A stretch of 64,000 nt of DNA from Achromobacter kerstersii. GTDB lineage: Bacteria > Pseudomonadota > Gammaproteobacteria > Burkholderiales > Burkholderiaceae_B. The notes under the pieces were generated by a model that did not search any database, was not told where the DNA came from, and saw only the letters and a list, made by a program, of their open reading frames with translations. The stretch is from positions 186,001 to 250,000 of the forward strand of contig NZ_CADIJQ010000009.1 of NCBI RefSeq assembly GCF_902859595.1, written 5' to 3'. Positions 41,531 through 51,242 of this stretch are shown in pieces. Position 1 is the stretch's first letter, and each line of letters starts with the position of its first letter. A program made the position numbers and the translations under genes.

Positions 41531-42190
41531 ATGCAATTTCAATTTGCCTACGCCGGGTTGCAGTGGGGCGACATGAGCTTCGTATTGATCGGCTTGAGCC
41601 GCACCTTGTTGCTGGCCGCAATAGCCACCACCTTCGGCACGCTGCTTGGGGTGCTGCTGGGTTGGGCGCGAGAGGCCAATGGCGCCGTGTCAGTGTTGCT
41701 GGCGCCCTATGTCGACATCACGCGCAGCATACCGCTGCTGATCCAGTTCATTCTGGTGAACAGCGCGTTCTCGGTGTTGGGCGTGCCGCTTGATCCGCTT
41801 CAAGTTGGGGTGCTGACCTTGAGCCTCTATATGGGCGTGCTGACGTCGGAACTGGTGCGCTCGGGGTTACGGTCGGTGCGGCCCGAGCTCACGCGGGCGG
41901 CGCGGTCTCTGGGCATGACGTATTGGCAGGAGCTTCGTCATGTTTCCCTGCCGCTGGCGTTACGGACGGTGTTTCCCAGCTGGATCGGCACGGTGCTGGG
42001 CCTGACGAAGGATACGGCGCTGGTGAGCGTGGTCGGCTATGTCGAGCTGTTGCGCGCGGCGCAGATCCTCATTACGCGCACCAACGATGCCTTGCTGCTG
42101 CTGACTGGCGTGGGCATCGCGTATTTCCTGATCTGCTACCCGGTGTCCCGCTACAGCCGTGCGCTGGAACGCCGTCTTGACGGCGTTTGA
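41531..42190 (+). CDS. Amino acid ABC transporter permease
   Basis: This is a 219-residue partner permease with ITRSIPLLIQFILVNSAF and the contact loop RPELTRAARSLGMTYWQELR followed by VSLPLALR. The gene starts three bases after the stop of the previous permease. Its stop is 29 bases before the ATPase ATG. Together with 39995, 40862 and 42220 it completes the importer. Confidence 0.9.
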   Translation: MQFQFAYAGLQWGDMSFVLIGLSRTLLLAAIATTFGTLLGVLLGWAREANGAVSVLLAPYVDITRSIPLLIQFILVNSAFSVLGVPLDPLQVGVLTLSLYMGVLTSELVRSGLRSVRPELTRAARSLGMTYWQELRHVSLPLALRTVFPSWIGTVLGLTKDTALVSVVGYVELLRAAQILITRTNDALLLLTGVGIAYFLICYPVSRYSRALERRLDGV

Positions 42191-42219
42191 CGCCGCGCCA
42201 CTCCTGCCAAGGCAACCCC

Positions 42220-42945
42220 ATGATCGAAATCAAAAACGTAAGAAAGTCGTTCGGCCAGGTCGAGGTCATCAAAGGCATAGACCTGACCATTGCACGGGGC
42301 GAGGTCGTGTGCCTGATCGGCGCCAGCGGCTCGGGTAAATCGACGCTGCTTCAATGCATCAACGGGTTGGAGCCGATACAAAGCGGGCAGATCCTGGTGG
42401 ATGGCGTGGACGTGCATGACAAGCATACGAACCTGAACCAGCTGCGTCAGAAGCTAGGCATCGTGTTTCAGCAGTACAACGCGTTTCCGCATTTGTCCGC
42501 GCTGGAGAACGTGGCGCTGGCGCCCCGGGTGGTCAAGGGCATGAGCCGCAAGGATGCGCTGGCGCTGGCTGCCGAGTATCTGGATTACGTGGGCTTGAGC
42601 CAGCGCGCTACGCTGCGCCCGGTGAAGCTGTCGGGCGGGCAGCAACAACGTCTGGCCATTGCCCGCGCGCTGGCGATGCGGCCCGACTACATGCTGTTTG
42701 ACGAGGTCACCTCGGCGCTGGACCCGGAGTTGGTGGGCGAAGTGCTGGACACGCTGCGCCGGCTGAAGTCATCCGGAATGTCGATGATCGTCGTCACTCA
42801 CGACATTGCCTTCGCCCGCGAAAGCGGAGATCGGGTGGCCTTCTTTGATCAAGGCACCCTGTGCGAAGTGGGGCCCGCCAAAACCGTCATCAACGCACCG
42901 CGCGAAGAAAGAACCCGGCAGTTTTTGCAGCGCGTCCTGAACTAA
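42220..42945 (+). CDS. Amino acid ABC transporter ATP-binding protein
   Basis: This 241-residue ATPase has Walker A GASGSGKST near residues 34-42, signature LSGGQQQR near 137 and Walker B YMLFDE, followed by VTSALDPELVGEVL and the switch histidine in VTHDIAF. The frame is open 33 bases further upstream, but the ATG at 42220 gives the normal N-terminus IEIKNVRKSFG with AAGG eight bases before it. It completes the second amino acid importer of the window. Confidence 0.93.
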   Translation: MIEIKNVRKSFGQVEVIKGIDLTIARGEVVCLIGASGSGKSTLLQCINGLEPIQSGQILVDGVDVHDKHTNLNQLRQKLGIVFQQYNAFPHLSALENVALAPRVVKGMSRKDALALAAEYLDYVGLSQRATLRPVKLSGGQQQRLAIARALAMRPDYMLFDEVTSALDPELVGEVLDTLRRLKSSGMSMIVVTHDIAFARESGDRVAFFDQGTLCEVGPAKTVINAPREERTRQFLQRVLN

Positions 42946-43051
42946 GGCCAGCGCCTGCGGCAACTGCGCTAAGGCCGGCGCTTGTGGCAACCGCGTCGCC
43001 GCCCACGTGGCGCGCGCGCCGGGTACGAATAGGACCAACAGGGAGAAAAAA

Positions 43052-44818
43052 GTGGATCGCTTTCAGTCGGACACGCCCAAACTGCTGGGCAAGACCTGGG
43101 TTTCTGGCGAGGCGTCAGGCAAGGTGCTCTGGACCGATATGGACTTGAGCTTCTGGGGCGGCGTCGACCCGCGCACGGGCGTGGTGATCGACAAGCATCA
43201 TCCGTTGCACGGGCAAACCCTCTCAGACCGCATCCTGGTGTTGCCGGGCAGTCGGGGCTCGTGCACCGGCAGCGCCGTCATGCTTGAATTGCTGCTGGGC
43301 GGCCGGGCCCCGCGGGCGCTGGTGCTGGCCGGCCGCGACGACGTCCTCATGCTGGGCGTGCTGGTGGCCGAAGCGGTGTTCGGCAAGAGCATCCCCGTGG
43401 TCAGCGTCGGCGCTTCGGCCTTTCTTGCCTTGAAGCAACGCCCATCGCTGCGGGTGCAGGCAGGGGAAGCGCCCATGCCGGAGTCCGCACCGATGCCCGA
43501 GCAGACGGACGACGCGGTCATCATCGCCGATGCATCCCATTGGTCGGTGGTGGCATTGGGCGAAGGCGACCTGCGGATGTTGCAAGGGACCGAAGGCAAG
43601 GCTGCGCGGGTTGCGATGGAGATCATCGTGCGCATGGCGCGCGCGGCGGGTGCGACGCAACTGCTTGATATCCAGCAAGGCCATATCGACGGCTGCATCT
43701 ATACCGGGCCGGCAGGCCTGGCGTTCGCCCGGCGGCTGGCCAGTTGGGACGCGAAGGTGAAGATCCCCACGACCATGAACGCCATTTCCGTGGACCGTTG
43801 CGCCTGGCGCGCCCAGGGCGTGCCGGCAACGTTGGGCGTACCAGCCGAAGCGCTGGCCGACGCCTATGTGGCCATGGGCGTGGCGCCCACCTACACCTGT
43901 GCGCCCTATCACCTGCCCACGGCGCCGAGGTTCGGCGAACAGATTGCCTGGGCCGAATCCAATGCGGTTGTCTATGCGAACAGCGTGATCGGCGCGCGCA
44001 CGGCCAAGTATCCGGATTTCCTGGACATATTCATCGCGCTGACCGGTCGCGCCGCCGCGGCCAGCAGTCATCTGACACAGAACCGCCGTGCCGTGTTGCA
44101 AGTGGACATCGACCCGCCGGCCGATCATGACGATAGCTTTTGGCCCCTGCTGGGTTATCTCGTGGGCGTTTGGGCGGGCCGCGATGTGCCGGTGGTGAAT
44201 GGACTGCAGGCTGCGTCGCCCACGCTGGACGCGCTGCGCGCGTTTGGCGCCGCGTTCGCGACCACGTCGTCTGCACCCATGTTTCATATCGCGGGCGACA
44301 CCCCGGAAGCGCCTGATCTGGCGGCGGCGCTGGGCGGGGCGGAGCCCAACTCGACGCGGCGAATCACGGTTGCAGATTTGCGAAACGCGTGGCGGGCATT
44401 CAACAAGGCCGAGCGGGATCAGGTGGAATGGGTGGCGTTGGGTAATCCGCACTTTTCTGCCGAAGAAATCACGGCGCTGGCAGAGCGATGCGCCGGCCGG
44501 AAGAAGAGCGACACGGTGGGCATCACGGTCACGACCCATGGCGACGTACTGCGTTCTGCGGCAATAGCCGGGCCCGTTGCGGCATTGCGCAGCTTCGGCG
44601 TCAGTTTCGTCGTGGACACGTGTTGGTGCGTGATCCAGGCGCCGGTCTTTGACCCCGCCGTCAAGACGGTCATGACCAATTCCGGAAAGTACGCGCATTA
44701 CGGGCCGGGGCTGGTGGACAGGAACGTACGCTTCGGGTCCTTGGCGGATTGCGTCGACGCGGCCTGTACTGGAACGTTCAGCACCGAACCGCCACTGTGG
44801 CTTGGCCAAGATGGCTGA
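43052..44818 (+). CDS. Aconitase X (fused swivelling and catalytic domains), probable cis-3-hydroxyproline dehydratase
   Basis: This 588-residue protein joins an N-terminal swivelling domain (residues about 1-140, GKTWVSGEASGKVL, LVLPGSRGSCTGSAVMLELL) to an aconitase-X catalytic domain (about 160-580, QGHIDGCIYTGPAGLAFARR, IPTTMNAISVDRCAW, NSVIGARTAKYPDFLDI, FVVDTCWCVIQAP). Several cysteines in these blocks can hold the iron-sulfur cluster. Fused bacterial AcnX proteins are known as cis-3-hydroxy-L-proline dehydratases giving pyrroline-2-carboxylate. AGGGAG before a GTG at 43052 sets the start. The Ldh2-type reductase at 38760 is the logical next enzyme, yielding proline. Confidence 0.83.
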   Translation: MDRFQSDTPKLLGKTWVSGEASGKVLWTDMDLSFWGGVDPRTGVVIDKHHPLHGQTLSDRILVLPGSRGSCTGSAVMLELLLGGRAPRALVLAGRDDVLMLGVLVAEAVFGKSIPVVSVGASAFLALKQRPSLRVQAGEAPMPESAPMPEQTDDAVIIADASHWSVVALGEGDLRMLQGTEGKAARVAMEIIVRMARAAGATQLLDIQQGHIDGCIYTGPAGLAFARRLASWDAKVKIPTTMNAISVDRCAWRAQGVPATLGVPAEALADAYVAMGVAPTYTCAPYHLPTAPRFGEQIAWAESNAVVYANSVIGARTAKYPDFLDIFIALTGRAAAASSHLTQNRRAVLQVDIDPPADHDDSFWPLLGYLVGVWAGRDVPVVNGLQAASPTLDALRAFGAAFATTSSAPMFHIAGDTPEAPDLAAALGGAEPNSTRRITVADLRNAWRAFNKAERDQVEWVALGNPHFSAEEITALAERCAGRKKSDTVGITVTTHGDVLRSAAIAGPVAALRSFGVSFVVDTCWCVIQAPVFDPAVKTVMTNSGKYAHYGPGLVDRNVRFGSLADCVDAACTGTFSTEPPLWLGQDG

Positions 44819-45149
44819 GCCCAGACACTGCGCTTTGCAATCCAGTAATACAGCCTGCGCATCACCCTCAGATTTCGAGGGGAATATCTGATTAATCAGG
44901 GTTTGAATTAAGCATCATCCTAGTTCCTTGAGCGTGTCAAAAAAGTATCGTTCGTGGGTCTGCACAGATCCACGACTTGGTCCGCCAATCAGGTCTGTGT
45001 ATGTCCTTTCAGCCTTGTGTACGGCATTGCCGTGTCTGGGCTTTTCACAGCGTTGGTAGCCATTTGAAGCACCGTCGGCAAGCAGCTATTGCCCGTTGGC
45101 GGTGCCTTTTTTCGAATGGACTTTTTTATCTCTGCATAGAGGAACTCGC
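44819..45149. other. Intergenic region upstream of the fimbrial operon, with a stem-loop
   Basis: This 331-base space holds no gene. The notable element is a 22-base inverted repeat CGTGGGTCTG/CAGATCCACG (44953-44974), with one G-T pair and almost no loop. It has no T-run, so it could be an operator as well as a transcript end for aconitase X. The rest is somewhat AT-rich (44880-44930), as expected for a fimbrial promoter region. No promoter could be fixed with confidence. Confidence 0.5.
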
Positions 45150-45698
45150 ATGAAGCGCAGTATTGTGAATACCCTTGCCGCCTCCGGTTTACTCCTGGCC
45201 GTGTTGGCGCCCGTATCGACGTATGCCGCCAACGGGGTTATTCAATTTCGCGGTGACATCAGCGACACGACGTGCGCCGTCGATGTTTCGTCGGCCACGG
45301 GCTCGGAAGTGCGGTTTGGCACCGTCAAACCGGATGCCGTCATTGCCGGCACCGCGCCGGCCCTGAGTTTCGACATCAACGTGGGTGGCGGGGCCGATTG
45401 CACCAATGGCAAGAAGGCCATGTTGAGCTTCGACCGCAACGACGTCGACCTGGTGTCCAACAACGTTCCGCTGTATGCGGGCGGTGCGGGCAACGTGCAA
45501 ATCGAAATCTCCAACAGCACGAACGGCGTGAAGGGCGACAAGGTGCTGCTTGGCCAGGTTGGCGCGGTGGAAGCCGAGATCGTCGACAACGCGGCGAAGT
45601 ACTCGTACTTCGCGCAGTATGTGCGCCGGGACAACGCGGCTCCGGTCACGCCGGGCGATGGTAACGCGCGCCTGAACTTTACGGTCAACGTCCGTTAA
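45150..45698 (+). CDS. Fimbrial major subunit (type 1 family)
   Basis: This 182-residue pilin has a signal peptide ending at TYAAN. The mature chain starts GVIQFRGDISDTTCAVD with the first cysteine of the conserved disulfide, and the second is in GGADCTNGKKAML. It ends in ARLNFTVNVR, the usual beta-strand that pairs with the chaperone and donates to the next subunit (penultimate aromatic replaced by Val-Arg). GAGGAACTCGC before the ATG at 45150 is the ribosome-binding site. It is first of a five-gene chaperone-usher operon. Confidence 0.92.
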   Translation: MKRSIVNTLAASGLLLAVLAPVSTYAANGVIQFRGDISDTTCAVDVSSATGSEVRFGTVKPDAVIAGTAPALSFDINVGGGADCTNGKKAMLSFDRNDVDLVSNNVPLYAGGAGNVQIEISNSTNGVKGDKVLLGQVGAVEAEIVDNAAKYSYFAQYVRRDNAAPVTPGDGNARLNFTVNVR

Positions 45699-45712
45699 TT
45701 GCTGTCAGCGAC

Positions 45713-46474
45713 ATGATGTTTGACTCTGGAATCCTTGCGCGCGGCGCATCGTTACTTGCTGTGTCGTCCGCAGTGATCCTGGCAGCTTGGGCCACCCCGG
45801 TCCAAGCTGCGATCGTGCTGGACGGAACTCGCGTTGTGATCTCGTCCGATGCGCGCAGTGTCACGCTTGGCATGCAGAACACGGGTGATGTGCCCGTGCT
45901 GGCGCAGAACTGGATCGATGACGGGCGGCAAGACGCCTTGCCTGCGGATATCAATGTGCCGTTCATCCTGACGCCGGCCATCGTTCGGGTAGAACCCAGT
46001 GGTTCGGCGGTGGTTCGCATTTCGTACACCCGTGAACCGCTGCCTGCTGATCGCGAAAGCCTGTTCTACCTGAACGTGATGGAAACGCCTCCGCGCGTGG
46101 CGGGCGCCGAGAACGCACTGATGTTCAACATCAGAACGCGCATCAAGATCTTCTTTCGGCCGGTCTCATTGAAGCAAGGGGTGGGCGGCGCGCCCGGCAA
46201 GCTCGGCTGGAAGCTCGCGCGCAGTGCGAAGGGCAAGACTGTCCTTGAAGTCGCCAATCCGACGCCGTACCACTTGACGTTGGTGGGCATTGGGCTGTAC
46301 TCCAAGAACGGTCGAGTCGATGCCGGTAGCGGTATGGTGGCGCCCTTTGACACCGCACGTTTTGAATTGCCGGCGGCCGGCATTTCAGCTACCCAAAAAG
46401 GGCTGAGCGTTCGCTACGAAATTGTCAACGATTACGGCGGGTTGCAGCCTCAGGATATGCGCCTGCTTGATTGA
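45713..46474 (+). CDS. Periplasmic fimbrial chaperone 1
   Basis: This is a 253-residue PapD-type chaperone. The signal peptide ends near VQAAIV. The first immunoglobulin-like domain has ALDGTRVVIS-like LDGTRVVISSDARSVTL, and QNTGDVPVLAQNWIDD carries the conserved pattern; the signature RESLFYLNVMETPP follows, then a kinked F1-G1 with IRTRIKIFFRP including the subunit-binding arginine/lysine pair. It starts 14 bases after the pilin stop. It would hold the pilin and hand it to the usher. Confidence 0.93.
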   Translation: MMFDSGILARGASLLAVSSAVILAAWATPVQAAIVLDGTRVVISSDARSVTLGMQNTGDVPVLAQNWIDDGRQDALPADINVPFILTPAIVRVEPSGSAVVRISYTREPLPADRESLFYLNVMETPPRVAGAENALMFNIRTRIKIFFRPVSLKQGVGGAPGKLGWKLARSAKGKTVLEVANPTPYHLTLVGIGLYSKNGRVDAGSGMVAPFDTARFELPAAGISATQKGLSVRYEIVNDYGGLQPQDMRLLD

Positions 46475-46523
46475 CTCCCCGTCACTTTGACTGTGGTTGG
46501 GCCAAGGAGCCAATTCGCCCGAG

Positions 46524-49202
46524 ATGGAACCTTTACGCTTGCGGACTTTCGTTCGTGCCTCTGCACGCCCATCGCCTCTGATCGCGGCGCCTGCCGCGCC
46601 CTCGCGGCGGCCAATCGGGGGCATGATGGCGCTGGCTTTCGCCCTGGGTGTCGCGGCAACCGCCACGAACGCGCAGGACGAAATCGCCATCTTCGACCCG
46701 AACATGCTGGTGCAAGGCATCGGAGGCGTCACCATTGATCCGCGCCGGTTTCAGCGCGTGAATTACGCCGAGGCCGGCACACATCATTTGGATGTTTATT
46801 TCAACGGCCAATGGCGCGGGGTCGAGGACATCGAGTTCCGTCACATCGAGGGCTTCGATAGCGCCGTGCCTTGCTATGACACCGCCTTTCTCGACCGGGG
46901 CGGGCTGGATCTGAACAAGGTGTCGCGCGCAGAAGGCGTTGATCCCTTGCCGGACGCGCTGACCTGCGAGGAGCTGGCGGCATACGTGCCGGGCGGTCAG
47001 ATAAAGCTGGATATCGCGCAACAGCGCCTGTACATCACCTACCCCGAATACCTGCAACGGCTGGCGGCGTCGCACCGGTATGTGGACCCGTCGCAATGGG
47101 ACAGCGGCATGACGGCGGCGCGACTGAACTACACGGTCAACGTGTACACCAGCGAAGGCGCGGGGCGCCGCATGACGCGGGGATACTCGGGGCTGAACCT
47201 GGGCGTCAATGTGGGCGCGCTGCGGTTCCGGCACACGGGATCGGTCACGTGGTCCACCCGCAACGGAGCCAGGTATCAAGCCAGTTCCTACTATGTGCAA
47301 ACTGATTTGCCCTCGTGGCAATCACAGTTGCTGCTGGGGGAAAGCGCCACCAGCGGTGAACTGTTCGACTCGGTGACGTTCCGGGGCGTTCAACTTGCCA
47401 GCGATGACCGTATGTTGCCCGAGACCCTGCGGTACTACACGCCCATCGTGCGGGGCACGGCCAACAGCAATGCCAAGGTGTCGGTCTATCAGCGCGGCTT
47501 TCTTGTGTATGAAACGACCGTCTCGCCCGGCCCGTTTGCGATTGAAGACGTGCGCGCCAACAGCTATGGCGGCGACCTGGACGTACGCGTGACGGAAGCC
47601 GATGGCAGCTCACGCAGCTTCGTGGTGCCGTTTGCCACGATCGTGCAGTTGCTCAGACCGGGCACGACCCAATACAGCCTGACTGCGGGCCGCGCGGCGG
47701 ACCCGGGGCTGCGCGGCAGTTCGCAGTACGTCCTGCAAGGAACGCTCAAACGCGGGGTGGGCGACGCCGTGACGGCCTACGGCGGGCTGGCCTTTACCGA
47801 CGATTACCGCTCGATGCTGTTGGGCGCGGCGATGAGTACGCGGATAGGCGCTTTTGCGGCGGACGTCACGACAGCGCGCGCTGATTTGCCGGGTTCGGGC
47901 AAGCGCAGCGGCGCCAGCTACCGGCTGACCTACAGCAAGGATTTGCCGAACAGCGGCACCAGCTTTTCGTTGCTGGCGTACCGGTACTCCACCAGCGGAT
48001 ACGTCGGCTTGGGAGAGGCCGTCGCCGCCGGGAGAACGTCGCACGGAGACGGCTACCGGCCATTTCGTGTCAATGGCATGCGCAGCCGGTTCGACGCGAA
48101 CATCAATCAGGCGCTGGGTGAGCGGTGGGGCAGCGTGTATGTGGCGGGCTCGGCGGCGAACTACTGGAGCGAGCGGGGCAACGCCCTGAACTATGCATTG
48201 GGCTACAGCAATTCCTGGAACCGCATTTCGTATTCCTTAGGCGTGCAGCGGGTGCACAACGTGGGCGGCGCAGACGGGTACCGTCGTGGCAATGGCGACA
48301 GAAGCACGCAGGTGACGCTGAATATCTCCATCTCCTTGGGCAGCGCAGCCTCGGGCGGATCGCCCCGATTGAATACGTTCTACAGCCGCGACAGCCAGTC
48401 TGGAACGCGCCTCACCACCGGTGCAACCGGCGCATTGGATGAGGAAAGCGCCGGCACTTACTCGGTATCTGCCTCTCACACGGGCGGCAATGGCTCCAAT
48501 ACGGCGGATGCCAGCCTGGCGTACCAATTCCCTCAGGTATCGGTGTCGGCAAGCGTAGGCGCGGGCCAGGGGTACCGCCAGGCATCCATGAGCGCCAATG
48601 GCGGAGTCTTGGTGCACGGCGGCGGCGTGACGTTCGCCCAGGCAATGGGCGAGACCGTGGCGCTGGTCGAGGCCAAGGGCGCTCAGGGTGCGCGGGTAGG
48701 GTACGGCTTCAATCAGGTGGACGCTCGCGGCTACGCCATCGTTGGCCATCTGACGCCGTATCGCCTGAACTCGGTGGACCTGGACCCCAAGAATATTCCG
48801 GACGACATTGAACTGAAGACCAGCTCGGTCAACATCGCGCCCCGGGCCGGGGCCATCGCCAAACTGGTTTACCCGACGTTGCGTGCGCGCCAACTGCTGA
48901 TTCGCAGCACGCAGGCCGACGGCGCTTCGCTGCCGTTTGGCGCCGAGGTCATCGATGTGGCAACCGCATTGCCAGTGGGCGTGGTCGGGCAGGGCAGCCG
49001 TATCGTCATGCGCGCCGAACAAGACAGCGGTACGGTGCGTGTGCAGTGGGGAACGGGTGACGATGAGCAATGCCTGATTGACTACCAATTGCCCGAGCGG
49101 AACACGTCCAAGGGCTATGACGTGCTTGAGCTGGCCTGCACCGCGGGGGTGGCAACGCCGGTGTTGAAGGCGGCGGCGGGCGACGCGCTGACGATGCGAT
49201 GA
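46524..49202 (+). CDS. Outer-membrane fimbrial usher (FimD/PapC family)
   Basis: This is an 892-residue usher from the ATG at 46524, with a long N-terminal leader; an ATG at 46623 is also possible. The N-terminal periplasmic domain has FDPNMLVQG and YFNGQWRG; the barrel and plug region has the usher blocks RGYSGLNLG, TVRFRGVQLASDDRMLPE and the plug strand GTANSNAKVSVYQRGF; the C-terminal domain has LPFGAEVIDV. It is the pore through which fimbriae grow. AAGGAG lies 14 bases before the ATG, further than normal. It overlaps the second chaperone by four bases. Confidence 0.93.
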   Translation: MEPLRLRTFVRASARPSPLIAAPAAPSRRPIGGMMALAFALGVAATATNAQDEIAIFDPNMLVQGIGGVTIDPRRFQRVNYAEAGTHHLDVYFNGQWRGVEDIEFRHIEGFDSAVPCYDTAFLDRGGLDLNKVSRAEGVDPLPDALTCEELAAYVPGGQIKLDIAQQRLYITYPEYLQRLAASHRYVDPSQWDSGMTAARLNYTVNVYTSEGAGRRMTRGYSGLNLGVNVGALRFRHTGSVTWSTRNGARYQASSYYVQTDLPSWQSQLLLGESATSGELFDSVTFRGVQLASDDRMLPETLRYYTPIVRGTANSNAKVSVYQRGFLVYETTVSPGPFAIEDVRANSYGGDLDVRVTEADGSSRSFVVPFATIVQLLRPGTTQYSLTAGRAADPGLRGSSQYVLQGTLKRGVGDAVTAYGGLAFTDDYRSMLLGAAMSTRIGAFAADVTTARADLPGSGKRSGASYRLTYSKDLPNSGTSFSLLAYRYSTSGYVGLGEAVAAGRTSHGDGYRPFRVNGMRSRFDANINQALGERWGSVYVAGSAANYWSERGNALNYALGYSNSWNRISYSLGVQRVHNVGGADGYRRGNGDRSTQVTLNISISLGSAASGGSPRLNTFYSRDSQSGTRLTTGATGALDEESAGTYSVSASHTGGNGSNTADASLAYQFPQVSVSASVGAGQGYRQASMSANGGVLVHGGGVTFAQAMGETVALVEAKGAQGARVGYGFNQVDARGYAIVGHLTPYRLNSVDLDPKNIPDDIELKTSSVNIAPRAGAIAKLVYPTLRARQLLIRSTQADGASLPFGAEVIDVATALPVGVVGQGSRIVMRAEQDSGTVRVQWGTGDDEQCLIDYQLPERNTSKGYDVLELACTAGVATPVLKAAAGDALTMR

Positions 49203-49978
49203 ATGCGCCTATCTTGCCTGCTGGTTACCGAGTCATTCTGTGTCTTGCCTTGGCGCTGGGCCTGAGCGCGGCTGCGCGCGCCGATCTCGCCGTGGTGGGT
49301 ACGCGTCATGTCTACCCGGCAAACGACAAATCACTGACGATTCAAACCCGCAACACGGGCGAGCGGCCGATTCTGGTGCAGGTCTGGCTGGATCAAGGAA
49401 GCCGTGATGCGGACCCCAGCCAGCTGGCGGTGCCGTTTGTTGTGGCGCCGCCCGTGTTTCGTCTGAACGCGCATGAACGCGCGGCGGTGTCGCTGCGGCA
49501 CACGGGTGAACCCATGCCCACGGATCGTGAATCCGTGTTCTGGATCAATTTTCTGAACGTGCCGTCGAGTACGCCGTCGGTGGCGGGCGACGCGCCTAAT
49601 CGCTTGAAGTTGTCGCATCGCTTTCGGATGAAGGTGTTGTACCGGCCATCGGGCTTGGCGGGATCGGCGCGTGAGGCCATTGATCAGGTGAGGTGGACGT
49701 ATCGCAATGCGGCAGAGGGGGCGCAGGGCGAGGGCGTGCTTGAAGCGTGGAATCCGTCGGCCTACTTCGTGTCGTTCGCCCGCGTGGAATTCAAGGCCCG
49801 TGGCGGCCCCGTCCTGCTGGACGGACTGACCGTGGCGCCTATGGGCGGAACGCGCTTTCCGCTGGCGCCGGGCGTTATCCCGTTAGCCGGCCGGGACGCA
49901 CTGCGGTTTGAAGCGCCGACGGACGACGGCGTCATGGTGCAGGGCACGAGCGCGCTCGCGACGGGCGCGGCCAACTGA
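49199..49978 (+). CDS. Periplasmic fimbrial chaperone 2
   Basis: This 259-residue chaperone is paralogous to the one at 45713: QTRNTGERPILVQVWLD, then RHTGEPMPTDRESVFWINFLNVP and LKLSHRFRMKVLYRP. The signal peptide ends near ARADL. Its ATG overlaps the usher stop. Two chaperones in one operon suggest that each serves different subunits, this one presumably the tip protein encoded just after it. Confidence 0.93.
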   Translation: MNAPILPAGYRVILCLALALGLSAAARADLAVVGTRHVYPANDKSLTIQTRNTGERPILVQVWLDQGSRDADPSQLAVPFVVAPPVFRLNAHERAAVSLRHTGEPMPTDRESVFWINFLNVPSSTPSVAGDAPNRLKLSHRFRMKVLYRPSGLAGSAREAIDQVRWTYRNAAEGAQGEGVLEAWNPSAYFVSFARVEFKARGGPVLLDGLTVAPMGGTRFPLAPGVIPLAGRDALRFEAPTDDGVMVQGTSALATGAAN

Positions 49979-50031
49979 ATCAAGGCGGCGGCTGCGGGCA
50001 AGCCGTCGTCAACCGAACAAGGAAGACAAAC

Positions 50032-51216
50032 ATGGCAAGCAGGGGTGTGTTGCGGCGTCTCGGCGCGGGAGGATTGGCGGGCGTGTTGCTGGCGGTGGCA
50101 GCGCCGATGGCGTGGGGCCAGTCAACGCAGAAAGGCCTGATCGCCGGGAATTGCACCTGGAGCAATAAGCTAGGCTCGCGATGGAATCCGCTTAGGCCGC
50201 AACTTAGCAGTGCGGCGCAAGTGAGTGATGTGCTGTCTGAAAGAAGTGCCATTGTGACGACGGATTTTACCTATGAGGATTACGGCGATCCTTCGGAGGA
50301 ATACGAATTGATCGTGGCGGCAATTTGGGAACCCAGGTTGGCTGTGGATCAAAACGGCTGGGCCAAGACCAACGTTCCCGGCATCTCCATGGCGATATTG
50401 GCAAACGGCCAGGCAGTGTTGCCCGGCAATCTTCCGGTGGTGGTGGCAAAGCACGCGCTGGCTGTCAACGACGGAAAGCCGAAGCCGAAACATGATTCGG
50501 TGCATACCGCTTTGATCCAACAGCTTGTGTTGGCCTCCCCGCTGGATCAGTTGCCTTCCAACGGGCCGCAGAGTGTGACCGGTGTCGCCCTTGGCGCGGG
50601 ATTCGCGCTGTATGCAATGAGCTTTCCGAAAGGTAATCCGTATCAACTCGGACAAACGATTCCGCGCTTTCCGTCTTATCCCGCAGGGCCGCAGGTTTGT
50701 GTCTCTACCAAGCTGGGCCCCTTGCTGGGAAGCGGCATCATGGGACTTGGGGCGGGTGGCAGCGAGGTGGTGTTTTCCAACGCGTGCGAAGTGGGGCTGA
50801 CACAGACCAAGACCGTGGAACTGGGGTCCTACTCGCTGCGTGATTTTCCCAGTCAAGGAGCCACCTCTGAAGAAAGACCATTTGATATCACGCTGGGCAA
50901 ATGCAGCGCCCTTGCCAGACCCAAAATTTCTTTTACCGCCAAACACGGCGCCAGTGCTGACAAGACTGTGCTGAAGCTCGATCCCAAAGTGGACGACCGG
51001 GGATTGCCACCGGCCAAAGGCGTGGGCATTGTGATGATTAACGCGGCGACCAACAAGCGCATCGAATTCGGCAAGTTCTATGACATGGCGAGAGCCGGCG
51101 CGGACAGCGCAAGCATATTTCTGCGCGCCAGCTATTTGCGCACCGCCGCGCACCCGGCCCAGATGGCAGGCGGGCATGCGAATGGGACAGCGGAGTTCAC
51201 CATTGAATTTCCCTGA
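50032..51216 (+). CDS. Fimbrial tip adhesin-like subunit
   Basis: This 394-residue protein has a signal peptide ending at WGQST. Its length and arrangement are those of two-domain tip adhesins: an N-terminal lectin-like half (residues about 27-230, with a lone cysteine in GNCTWSN) and a C-terminal pilin-like half (about 235-394) beginning near ACEVGLTQTKTVELGSY, containing GKCSALARPKISFTAKH and ending GTAEFTIEFP. The receptor cannot be predicted. It is last in the operon, followed by an intrinsic terminator. Confidence 0.82.
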   Translation: MASRGVLRRLGAGGLAGVLLAVAAPMAWGQSTQKGLIAGNCTWSNKLGSRWNPLRPQLSSAAQVSDVLSERSAIVTTDFTYEDYGDPSEEYELIVAAIWEPRLAVDQNGWAKTNVPGISMAILANGQAVLPGNLPVVVAKHALAVNDGKPKPKHDSVHTALIQQLVLASPLDQLPSNGPQSVTGVALGAGFALYAMSFPKGNPYQLGQTIPRFPSYPAGPQVCVSTKLGPLLGSGIMGLGAGGSEVVFSNACEVGLTQTKTVELGSYSLRDFPSQGATSEERPFDITLGKCSALARPKISFTAKHGASADKTVLKLDPKVDDRGLPPAKGVGIVMINAATNKRIEFGKFYDMARAGADSASIFLRASYLRTAAHPAQMAGGHANGTAEFTIEFP

Positions 51217-51242
51217 TGACTGATGATGGCGTGATAGGAAAG

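Noticed and set aside
43223..44809. 528-codon minus-strand frame
   Set aside because: Antisense to aconitase X, which has clear motifs on the plus strand.
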